Shown here piece by piece: positions 57,027-64,000 of a DNA stretch of 64,000 nucleotides. A program made the position numbers and the translations under genes. Within the stretch, counting starts at the first letter, position 1. The number at the start of each line of letters is the position of its first letter. The notes under the pieces are model-generated. The model did no database searches. It saw only the letters and a program-made list of their open reading frames with translations, and was not told the DNA's origin. The DNA comes from Pseudoalteromonas caenipelagi (GTDB lineage: Bacteria; Pseudomonadota; Gammaproteobacteria; Enterobacterales; Alteromonadaceae): NCBI RefSeq assembly GCF_013140855.1, contig NZ_JABBPG010000010.1, forward strand, positions 1-64,000, read 5' to 3'.

Positions 57027-57611
57027 TTGAATAATATTCAAATGCTTGTGGGCCTGGCTAATCCAGGCCCCGAATATCAAAACACACGTCACAATGCTGG
57101 TGAATGGTTCATTCTCGAACTCGCCAAACGCTATAACTGCCAATTAAAACCAGACGCAAAACACCACGGCCTTACAGGTAAAGTACTTATCAACAATCAA
57201 GAGTTTAAACTTTTGATCCCAACCACCTACATGAATTTAAGTGGTAAATCGGTAAGCAGCCTCGCTAATTTTTATAAAATTCCCGTGGAAAGTATCCTCG
57301 TTGCTCATGACGAAATGGATTTAGAACCTGGCATCGCCAAACTAAAAAAAGGCGGGGGCCACGGTGGCCATAATGGTCTGAAAGACATTATTGCCAAAAT
57401 GGCTAACTGTAAAGAATTCATGCGTTTGCGGATTGGTATTGGTCATCCTGGACACAGAGATAAAGTGACTGGCTGGGTGCTTGGAAAGGCCCCAAAAGAA
57501 GATCAAGAGAAAATTGACGCTGCGGTTGATGAGGCTGTGCGTTGCATGGAAATTTTAGCTAAAGACGGTGTGTTAAAAGCACAAAATAGACTACATTCAT
57601 TTAAGCCGTGA
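57027..57611 (+). CDS. pth: Peptidyl-tRNA hydrolase Pth
   Basis: 194 residues. Releases tRNA from stalled peptidyl-tRNA. Catalytic His22 in TRHNAGEWF, Asn in GLANPG, Asp in [13 protein letters not shown] 57027 gives the normal length, with AAGGTG about 10 nt upstream; ATG at codon 6 would remove the first strand. 19 bp after rplY. Confidence 0.95.
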   Translation: MNNIQMLVGLANPGPEYQNTRHNAGEWFILELAKRYNCQLKPDAKHHGLTGKVLINNQEFKLLIPTTYMNLSGKSVSSLANFYKIPVESILVAHDEMDLEPGIAKLKKGGGHGGHNGLKDIIAKMANCKEFMRLRIGIGHPGHRDKVTGWVLGKAPKEDQEKIDAAVDEAVRCMEILAKDGVLKAQNRLHSFKP

Positions 57612-57658
57612 TTTTAAGTATATTGCGTTTATCTGAGTCAAATTAGGGTTTCAAAACT

Positions 57659-58750
57659 ATGGGTTTTAAATGTGGCATTGTTGGTTTACCTAACGTTGGT
57701 AAATCTACCCTTTTCAATGCGTTAACTAAAGCGGGTATCGAAGCCGCAAACTTTCCATTTTGTACTATCGAGCCAAATACGGGTGTAGTACCGGTTCCTG
57801 ATAATCGCCTAAATCAATTGGCCGAAATCGTGAATCCACAGCGTATTTTGCCAACGACTATGGAGTTCGTTGACATTGCTGGTTTGGTAAAAGGCGCATC
57901 AAAAGGTGAAGGCCTAGGTAACCAATTCCTAGCTAACATCCGTGAAACTGACGCCATTGGTCACGTAGTTCGTTGTTTTGAAAACGAAAATATCGTTCAC
58001 GTTGCTGGTACTATCGATCCTGCAGATGACATTGACGTTATTAACACAGAGCTTGTATTAGCGGATATGGACGCAGCTGATCGTGCAATCCAGCGTAATG
58101 CTAAAAAAGCAAAAGGTGGCGATAAAGACGCTAAATTCCAAAACGTTGTACTTGAAAAAGTAAAAGCACACCTAGATGAAGGCCTTACACTGCGTTCATT
58201 ACACTTGGAAAAAGAAGAAAAAGAAGCAATTAAGCCATTGAACTTCTTAACCATCAAGCCAACGATGTACATTGCAAACGTAAACGAAGATGGCTTTGAA
58301 AATAACCCTTACTTAGACAAGGTACGTGAAATTGCTGCGGCTGAAGATGCTGTTGTGATCCCTGTGTGTGCGGCAATCGAAGCTGAGCTTTCTGAGCTTG
58401 ATGAAGAAGATAAATTAGAGTTTATGGAAGATTTAGGCCTTGAAGAACCTGGTCTAAACCTTGTGATCCGAGGTGGTTACGAGCTACTTAAACTTCAAAC
58501 TTACTTCACTGCTGGCGTAAAAGAAGTACGAGCTTGGACAATTCCTATCGGCGCAACTGCACCGCAAGCAGCTGGTAAAATTCACACGGACTTTGAACGT
58601 GGTTTTATCCGTGCACAAACGATTGCATTTGACGATTATATCCAGTATCGCGGCGAAAGCGGCGCTAAAGATGCGGGCAAATTCCGCCAAGAAGGTAAAG
58701 ATTATATCGTCAAAGATGGCGACGTTTTGAACTTCTTATTTAATGTCTAA
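57659..58750 (+). CDS. ychF: Redox-regulated ATPase YchF (Obg-like)
   Basis: 363 residues. OLA1/YchF family: G1 [20 protein letters not shown]3 [14 protein letters not shown], the altered G4 NVNED that favours ATP over GTP, and a C-terminal TGS domain. Binds ribosomes. Conserved partner of pth. Confidence 0.97.
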   Translation: MGFKCGIVGLPNVGKSTLFNALTKAGIEAANFPFCTIEPNTGVVPVPDNRLNQLAEIVNPQRILPTTMEFVDIAGLVKGASKGEGLGNQFLANIRETDAIGHVVRCFENENIVHVAGTIDPADDIDVINTELVLADMDAADRAIQRNAKKAKGGDKDAKFQNVVLEKVKAHLDEGLTLRSLHLEKEEKEAIKPLNFLTIKPTMYIANVNEDGFENNPYLDKVREIAAAEDAVVIPVCAAIEAELSELDEEDKLEFMEDLGLEEPGLNLVIRGGYELLKLQTYFTAGVKEVRAWTIPIGATAPQAAGKIHTDFERGFIRAQTIAFDDYIQYRGESGAKDAGKFRQEGKDYIVKDGDVLNFLFNV

Positions 58751-58764
58751 TCGACATTAAACTT

Positions 58765-58791
58765 AAAAAGGACCACTTGTTGGTCCTTTTT
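58765..58791 (+). terminator. Terminator after ychF
   Basis: An 11-bp stem AAAAAGGACCA/TGGTCCTTTTT with a 5-nt loop and a further T. Confidence 0.93.
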
Positions 58792-58940
58792 TGCTTCTAT
58801 CGACTACTTTATGGTTACGCTAAAATACTCTCAGCTCGCTCAATCGATTAAAATAACAGCGAGTAATGACATTAACATGACCAATTAGGCTATTAAATCT
58901 GCAAACAGACGCTCATTGGCAGTTTTTTGCAAAAAAGGTG

Positions 58941-58969
58941 TTGACGACTTTAGGGCATATCAGCATAAT
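58941..58969 (+). promoter_or_regulatory. Promoter of the tRNA Met-Leu-Gln operon
   Basis: TTGACG (58941-58946), 17-bp spacer, CATAAT (58964-58969), followed by a G+C-rich discriminator ACGCCCCGC. The layout matches the other two tRNA promoters in this window, suggesting shared stringent control. Confidence 0.82.
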
Positions 58970-59007
58970 ACGCCCCGCATCAGCGATGATGAGAAATAAA
59001 AAAAGAT

Positions 59008-59084
59008 GGCTATGTAGCTCAGCTGGTTAGAGCACATCACTCATAATGATGGGGTCCCCTGTTCAAATCAGGGCATAGCCACCA
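59008..59084 (+). tRNA. tRNA-Met(CAT), elongator type
   Basis: 77 nt with encoded CCA; anticodon loop CTCATAA gives CAT. The paired 5' end (GGCTATG with CATAGCC) argues for an elongator rather than an initiator. A tRNA-Ile2 (lysidine-modified CAT) is less likely but not excluded by sequence alone. Confidence 0.92.
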
Positions 59085-59128
59085 TATTTTTTATTACTAC
59101 CAAACTCATCGATTTAGCTGGTCAAATT

Positions 59129-59213
<85 letters not shown>

Positions 59214-59241
59214 ACTTTTATAAGTTGGTTTGAGTAATCGT

Positions 59242-59316
59242 TGGAGTATCGCCAAGCGGTAAGGCAGCGGGTTTTGATCCCGCCATTCCCAGGTTCAAAT
59301 CCTGGTACTCCAGCCA
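59242..59316 (+). tRNA. tRNA-Gln(TTG)
   Basis: 75 nt with encoded CCA; the anticodon loop TTTTGAT gives TTG. The weak first pair (T-A) is typical of tRNA-Gln. First of four identical copies. Confidence 0.97.
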
Positions 59317-59318
59317 AT

Positions 59319-59395
59319 GGCTATGTAGCTCAGCTGGTTAGAGCACATCACTCATAATGATGGGGTCCCCTGTTCAAATCAGGGCATAGCCACCA
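59319..59395 (+). tRNA. tRNA-Met(CAT), second copy
   Basis: Identical to the gene at 59008, only 2 nt after the tRNA-Gln CCA end. Confidence 0.92.
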
Positions 59396-59442
59396 TTTAC
59401 TCCCACTAAAGTGCATAGTGGTTAAATAGCACAACCTCCTGT

Positions 59443-59494
59443 GCGGAGTAGCGGAATTGGCCAGATGTTGAATTAGACGCTGGATTTAGGTTCC
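59443..59494 (+). pseudogene. Broken tRNA-Leu fragment
   Basis: Keeps the tRNA-Leu 5' half in altered form (GCGGAGTAGCGGAATTGG, then an insertion, then GACGCTGGATTTAGGTTCC) and stops before the variable arm. It is flanked by a 17-bp direct repeat CACAACCTCCTGTGCGG (59430-59446 and 59505-59521), which suggests origin by slippage or recombination between tRNA-Leu copies. Confidence 0.75.
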
Positions 59495-59517
59495 TCTAGA
59501 AAAACACAACCTCCTGT

Positions 59518-59602
<85 letters not shown>

Positions 59603-59645
59603 TCTCTTAAAGATGTAAAAATTAAAATATAGAATTCTTGATTGT

Positions 59646-59720
59646 TGGAGTATCGCCAAGCGGTAAGGCAGCGGGTTTTGATCCCGCCATTCCCAGGTTC
59701 AAATCCTGGTACTCCAGCCA
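59646..59720 (+). tRNA. tRNA-Gln(TTG)
   Basis: Second copy, 75 nt with CCA, identical to that at 59242. Confidence 0.97.
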
Positions 59721-59819
59721 CTTTATCTACCAATTAAAGTGGAAAATCGAAGCCTTAGGTAACTCTTTGGCAAGCTAGTAGCTTAACTACTCAATTATGC
59801 TTTTTGCATATCCTGTGAT

Positions 59820-59904
<85 letters not shown>

Positions 59905-59949
59905 ACTTCTCGATAAGAAGTAAAATTATCAGACGCAAGTCGACGTTGT

Positions 59950-60024
59950 TGGAGTATCGCCAAGCGGTAAGGCAGCGGGTTTTGATCCCGCCATTCCCAG
60001 GTTCAAATCCTGGTACTCCAGCCA
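59950..60024 (+). tRNA. tRNA-Gln(TTG)
   Basis: Third copy, 75 nt with CCA; the next tRNA-Leu starts one base after its CCA. Confidence 0.97.
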
Positions 60025-60025
60025 T

Positions 60026-60110
<85 letters not shown>

Positions 60111-60154
60111 TCTTCTCGATAAGAAGTAAACTAATCAAAATTAAGTAATATAGT

Positions 60155-60229
60155 TGGAGTATCGCCAAGCGGTAAGGCAGCGGGTTTTGATCCCGCCATT
60201 CCCAGGTTCAAATCCTGGTACTCCAGCCA
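60155..60229 (+). tRNA. tRNA-Gln(TTG)
   Basis: Fourth copy, 75 nt with CCA. Confidence 0.97.
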
Positions 60230-60230
60230 C

Positions 60231-60315
<85 letters not shown>

Positions 60316-60399
60316 TTACTTAATATCTTTTCCCTTCAAGTAAATTATCAATGCTTGTTTCTGTTCCTAAATTTTATATTTCCCTTAATCATTGCTACA

Positions 60400-60425
60400 A
60401 AAAAACGGACCTAAGCCCGCTTTTT
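60400..60425 (-). terminator. Terminator after ubiF
   Basis: On the minus strand GCGGGC-TTAG-GTCCGT forms a 6-bp stem using two G-U pairs, followed by a run of seven T. The pairs would be A-C mismatches in plus-strand RNA, so it works only for the minus-strand gene. Confidence 0.7.
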
Positions 60426-60442
60426 CAAACGCTATTATATAA

Positions 60443-61600
60443 CTACCACCCCATTGCGTGTTCCAGTACTTTACGCTTTAACGGCCCAGCCTGATTTGCT
60501 ATCTTTAAAACGCCATTACGTAACAATTTTAGCGGCTTAATTTCATTAGAAAAGCCAAAGTAACAGGCATCCATCATACTCATCATGGCTAAGTTATCGC
60601 CTCGACGTTTACGTTCGTACTCCTTTAGTGCTTTGCAGGTGCCCAAGTCATCTAGACCCTCTAAACACTCAGCAAGCGCAGCAACATCTTTAAAGCCTAA
60701 ATTTACGCCCTGACCCGCTAATGGATTTATGGTGTGAGCAGCATCGCCTACCAGTACCAAGCGACCTTGACTGTAGTGATTAGCATGTTGACGAGCTAGC
60801 GGAAACAACGCTTTTTGCTCTACCGTGAAATCACCTGGCAGCTCAAAAAAGTGCTCAAGCACATGATCTTTTAACTGCTCATTTGATAAGCTCTGTAAAC
60901 TCGCCAATTTCGCTGCATCTTGATACCAAATCAAGTTGGCGTAAGGTGCCTGCATGGGTAAAAAGGCAATTGGCCCAGAGGGTTTAAATTGCTGCCAAGT
61001 TTTATATTGTTGTGGTGCATCAAGCTTAATTAAAATGCCTAGGCACGCTTGTTGATATTGCCACCCTGTAACTCCTATATTTGCGAGTTGGCGTACTTGA
61101 GAGCGGCCACCATCAGCGGCAATAAGTAAGTCTGCTTGATAAGATTTATTATCATAGTGCAAAGTTATCGAATCAATATTTTGCTCAAGCGTAATTGGCG
61201 CAGAAGTAACTTGTTCTACTTCAATATCGTAGTGTGCAAACTGCGCCCACAAACTGGCTTGAATAAGTTTATTTTCAATCAAATGCCCTAAGTGTGTTTG
61301 CGAAACCTCTTCTCTATCGAACAACAACGTATTATTTGGCTGCTCGTATGCTGCCAATTGGTGATAAGGAGCGGCTCTATTATCTCGAAGTAAAGGCATT
61401 GCACCAAGTTCGTCCAACAGGCTTTCTGAGAACCGATTAATCGCCGAAACTCGAATATCCACTTGCTCGCTTGTTAGCACCTCATTTGCATCAATCAAAT
61501 GACTTTCTAGTACACGAACCTGCGCGCCTAGTTTAGCTAGCTTGAGCGCGGCAGCAGCTCCAACCATACCGCCACCAACAACCACTACCTTGTTTTTCAT
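60443..61600 (-). CDS. ubiF: UbiF/UbiH-type FAD monooxygenase
   Basis: 385 residues of the ubiquinone hydroxylase family (flavin-dependent, inner-membrane associated). Dinucleotide motif VVVGGGMVGAAAALKLAKLG, DG-type motif LLIAADGGRSQVR, and GRLVLVGDAAHTINPLAGQG for FAD ribityl binding. UbiF is preferred over UbiH or VisC because ubiF, miaB and ybeZ are neighbours in E. coli; the ring position hydroxylated is inferred from this. Confidence 0.87.
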   Translation of the reverse strand: MKNKVVVVGGGMVGAAAALKLAKLGAQVRVLESHLIDANEVLTSEQVDIRVSAINRFSESLLDELGAMPLLRDNRAAPYHQLAAYEQPNNTLLFDREEVSQTHLGHLIENKLIQASLWAQFAHYDIEVEQVTSAPITLEQNIDSITLHYDNKSYQADLLIAADGGRSQVRQLANIGVTGWQYQQACLGILIKLDAPQQYKTWQQFKPSGPIAFLPMQAPYANLIWYQDAAKLASLQSLSNEQLKDHVLEHFFELPGDFTVEQKALFPLARQHANHYSQGRLVLVGDAAHTINPLAGQGVNLGFKDVAALAECLEGLDDLGTCKALKEYERKRRGDNLAMMSMMDACYFGFSNEIKPLKLLRNGVLKIANQAGPLKRKVLEHAMGW

Positions 61601-61721
61601 ATTGTTTGCCTTATCAATTTGAAACGTCTTTATTGTATCTTAACTCCATAGCATTTGTCCGTTTGTAATCGCCACAATACGCTTGGCCTTGATCTGCCTT
61701 TTTAAAGTTAAAATCTATACT

Positions 61722-61750
61722 TGGCTAGTGACCCTAGGTCAGATAAAATA
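61722..61750 (+). promoter_or_regulatory. Candidate promoter of miaB
   Basis: TTGGCT (61722-61727), 17-bp spacer, TAAAAT (61745-61750), about 90 bp before the miaB start. Confidence 0.55.
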
Positions 61751-61840
61751 CGCGTCCTTTAAGCTTTGCAATTGCATCGCGAACTTACAATTGCGCGACA
61801 TTGTGCGTTAAAACCGAATTGAAAACGAGGCAATATTTCA

Positions 61841-63274
61841 ATGAGTAAAAAGTTGCATATTAAAACCTGGGGTTGTCAGATGAACGAGTACGACTCTCAG
61901 AAAATGGCTGATCTACTGGATGCCACAAACGGCTATCAATTAACAGAAGAAGCCGAGCAAGCTGATGTTATCTTACTCAATACCTGTTCGATTCGTGAAA
62001 AGGCACAAGAGAAAGTATTTCACCAATTAGGTCGTTGGAAACTACTAAAAGACGATAACCCTGATTTAGTCATTGGTGTTGGTGGTTGTGTAGCATCGCA
62101 AGAAGGTGACACCATCCGTCAACGTGCACCATTTGTAGACATTGTGTTTGGCCCGCAAACACTACATCGTCTACCTGAAATGATTAAGCAAGTTCAAGGC
62201 AAGCAAGGTGCTGTGGTTGATATTTCATTTCCAGAAATTGAAAAGTTTGACCGCCTGCCTGAGCCAAAAGCAGATGGCCCAACCGCGTTCGTATCCATTA
62301 TGGAAGGTTGTTCAAAATACTGTACCTTCTGTGTGGTACCATATACTCGTGGTGAAGAAGTAAGCCGTCCCCTTGATGATGTACTTCTTGAAGTTGCACA
62401 ATTAGCAGAACAAGGTGTACGAGAAGTAAACCTACTTGGCCAAAACGTAAATGCTTACCGTGGTGAAACGCACGATGGTGAAACCTGCTACTTCTCAGAT
62501 TTACTGCGCTATGTGGCAGCAATTGACGGTATTGACCGTATTCGCTATACCACTTCGCACCCAGTTGAGTTTACACCAGATATTATAGAAGCGTATGCAG
62601 ATGTGCCTGAGCTCGTTGATCACCTACACTTACCAGTACAAAGCGGCTCAGACAGAGTTTTGAACTTAATGAAGCGTGGTCACACCGCTCTTGAGTACAA
62701 ATCGACTATCCGTAAGCTACGTAAAATTCGCCCTAACCTAAGCATGTCTTCAGATTTCATCATCGGCTTCCCAGGTGAAACAACTGCGGACTTTGAAGCA
62801 ACGATGAACCTTATCAATGATATTGGCTTTGATATGAGCTTTAGCTTCATCTACTCAGCACGCCCAGGTACACCTGCAGCCGACTTGCCTGATGATGTCT
62901 CCGAACAGGAGAAAAAAGAGCGTTTATATATTTTACAAAACCGCATCAGCCAGATGGCTCAAGATATCAGCCGTAAGATGTTTGATACCGAGCAGCGTAT
63001 CCTAGTTGAAGGCCCTTCAAAGAAAAACCCAATGGAATTACGAGGTCGCACTGAAAATAACCGAGTAGTAAACTTTGAAGGCCCACACTCAGTGATCGGT
63101 CAGTTTGTTGACGTGCGTATAACCGAAGCTTTACCTAACTCTTTACGTGGCGAACTTATTCGTACAGAATCAGAGATGAACTTGCGTAAGGATGTTGCGC
63201 CGGCAGATATTTTGAACCGCGCACCGGCAGAACCAGAAGCTGATGAATTAGGTGTAACTACGTTTACCCCATAA
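61841..63274 (+). CDS. miaB: tRNA-2-methylthio-N6-dimethylallyladenosine synthase MiaB
   Basis: 477 residues. Radical-SAM methylthiotransferase acting on A37 of tRNAs that read UNN codons. N-terminal UPF0004 domain with cluster cysteines in [21 protein letters not shown] and GVGGCVAS; radical-SAM motif [16 protein letters not shown]-terminal TRAM domain. AGGCAA-type site before the ATG. Confidence 0.97.
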   Translation: MSKKLHIKTWGCQMNEYDSQKMADLLDATNGYQLTEEAEQADVILLNTCSIREKAQEKVFHQLGRWKLLKDDNPDLVIGVGGCVASQEGDTIRQRAPFVDIVFGPQTLHRLPEMIKQVQGKQGAVVDISFPEIEKFDRLPEPKADGPTAFVSIMEGCSKYCTFCVVPYTRGEEVSRPLDDVLLEVAQLAEQGVREVNLLGQNVNAYRGETHDGETCYFSDLLRYVAAIDGIDRIRYTTSHPVEFTPDIIEAYADVPELVDHLHLPVQSGSDRVLNLMKRGHTALEYKSTIRKLRKIRPNLSMSSDFIIGFPGETTADFEATMNLINDIGFDMSFSFIYSARPGTPAADLPDDVSEQEKKERLYILQNRISQMAQDISRKMFDTEQRILVEGPSKKNPMELRGRTENNRVVNFEGPHSVIGQFVDVRITEALPNSLRGELIRTESEMNLRKDVAPADILNRAPAEPEADELGVTTFTP

Positions 63275-63285
63275 ATCAGATTGAT

Positions 63286-63307
63286 TGCGCCAGCTTTTGC
63301 TGGCGCA
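63286..63307 (+). promoter_or_regulatory. Hairpin between miaB and ybeZ
   Basis: A 9-bp G+C-rich stem TGCGCCAGC/GCTGGCGCA around TTTT without a following T-run, 11 bp after the miaB stop and 20 bp before ybeZ. More likely a stability or attenuation element than a full terminator. Confidence 0.6.
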
Positions 63308-63326
63308 CTTGTTACAGGAAGCTATT

Positions 63327-64000
63327 TTGAGTAGTCAGATAAAAAATATAGAGTTTTACCTAGAACCCGCCGATAACAATCGTCTTTCATCACTGTGTGG
63401 TCCCTTTGATGAAAACATCAAACAAATAGAGCGTAGATTAGGGGTAGAAATCGCCCATCGTGATAATTGGTTTAAAGTAACAGGCCAGCCTGTACAAACC
63501 AAAGCCGCCATGGATATTTTAAAGTCATTGTATGTTGATACTCAGCCTTTGCGTGGCCAAATAAACGAAATCGAGCCAGACAACGTACATCTAGCTATTA
63601 GTGAAGCGAATGTATTAGAGCAAGATGCTCCGGCTGTGTGGGAGCAAGAAGTCTATATTAAAACACGCCGCGGTGTGGTAAAACCTCGCAACCCAAATCA
63701 AAGCCAATATGTAGCCAACATTCTAAATCATGATATTTGTTTTGGTATCGGACCTGCAGGTACTGGTAAAACTTACCTTGCCGTTGCTGCAGCGGTCGAT
63801 GCGTTAGAGCGACAAGAAATTCGCCGGATTTTGCTTACTCGCCCAGCAGTTGAAGCCGGTGAAAAGCTGGGTTTCCTGCCCGGAGATTTAACACAGAAAA
63901 TTGACCCTTATCTACGCCCACTTTACGATGCGCTTTTTGAAATGCTCGGCTTTGAAAAAGTAGAGCGCCTCATTGAAAAAAACGTCATTGAAGTGGCCCC
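63327..64000 (+). CDS. ybeZ: PhoH-like ATPase YbeZ, N-terminal part (cut by window end)
   Basis: 224 codons visible. The TTG start is supported by AGGA 7 nt upstream. N-terminal KH-like region (LEPADNNRLSSLCGPFDENI), then the PhoH ATPase with Walker A GIGPAGTGKTYLA and LLTRPAVEAGEKLGFLPGDL. Works with the rRNA endonuclease YbeY, which is normally encoded just downstream. The gene continues past the window. Confidence 0.95.
   Translation, partial: MSSQIKNIEFYLEPADNNRLSSLCGPFDENIKQIERRLGVEIAHRDNWFKVTGQPVQTKAAMDILKSLYVDTQPLRGQINEIEPDNVHLAISEANVLEQDAPAVWEQEVYIKTRRGVVKPRNPNQSQYVANILNHDICFGIGPAGTGKTYLAVAAAVDALERQEIRRILLTRPAVEAGEKLGFLPGDLTQKIDPYLRPLYDALFEMLGFEKVERLIEKNVIEVA

Overview
The window looks like a chromosomal segment of a marine gammaproteobacterium, most likely Pseudoalteromonas or a close relative in the Alteromonadales. 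This is inferred from protein resemblance, conserved gene orders (smc-zipA-ligA; hemA-prfA-prmC-sirB; lolB-ispE-prs-rplY-pth-ychF; ubiF/miaB/ybeZ) and long runs of near-identical tRNA genes. No database search was possible.

Layout. Positions 1-880 hold a minus-strand tRNA operon (one Ala, then four Glu, the last cut by the window edge). Positions 1433-2906 hold a plus-strand tRNA-Val(TAC) operon of seven intact genes, interleaved with three families of decayed tRNA-Val tandem repeats (periods 86, 82 and 96 nt). A REC-TPR regulator, msrB and a DUF2919 membrane gene follow. Positions 5960-10883 carry a compact, A+T-rich accessory island that I read as an uncharacterised RiPP (ribosomally made, modified peptide) system: a 53-residue precursor, an MvdC/MvdD-like ATP-grasp ligase, a Clp-fold (SDH-type) serine protease, a MauE-like membrane redox protein, a CPKC thioredoxin-like protein and an ABC exporter. 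All five downstream genes are overlapped or tightly packed. A GNAT gene and a PDZ-like gene remnant come next.

Positions 11691-19530 are mostly housekeeping (ligA, zipA, smc, a TrmH/SpoU RNA methylase, a DUF6445-like oxygenase). Positions 20025-28059 are an extracellular block: a small secreted protein, a large subtilisin with P and PKD domains, and a full curli locus (csgB, an oversized csgA, csgE, csgF, csgG and a convergent csgD-like regulator). Then come polyamine synthesis (speA, speB), CBS-domain and CNNM/PaeA-type membrane proteins, cysZ, a GDPD lipoprotein, a periplasmic binding protein, a CadC-like wHTH-TPR regulator and a secreted SUMF1/fn3 protein.

Positions 41460-58750 are largely conserved core: rlmM, ygdD-like, gcvA, kdsA, sirB1, sirB2, an HD-GYP response regulator, prmC, prfA, hemA, lolB, ispE, prs, rplY, pth and ychF. 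Positions 58941-60315 hold a second tRNA operon (2 Met, 5 Leu, 4 Gln and a broken Leu) behind a strong promoter with a G+C-rich discriminator. The window ends in ubiF, miaB and the start of ybeZ (phoH).

How genes work together: PrmC methylates PrfA; SpeA and SpeB make putrescine, and the nearby PaeA homologue may export polyamines; CsgEFG secrete CsgA/CsgB under the CsgD-like regulator. In the RiPP island the proposed order is precursor modification by the ATP-grasp enzyme, disulfide chemistry by the MauE/thioredoxin pair, leader removal by the Clp-fold protease and export by the ABC protein. That order is inference.
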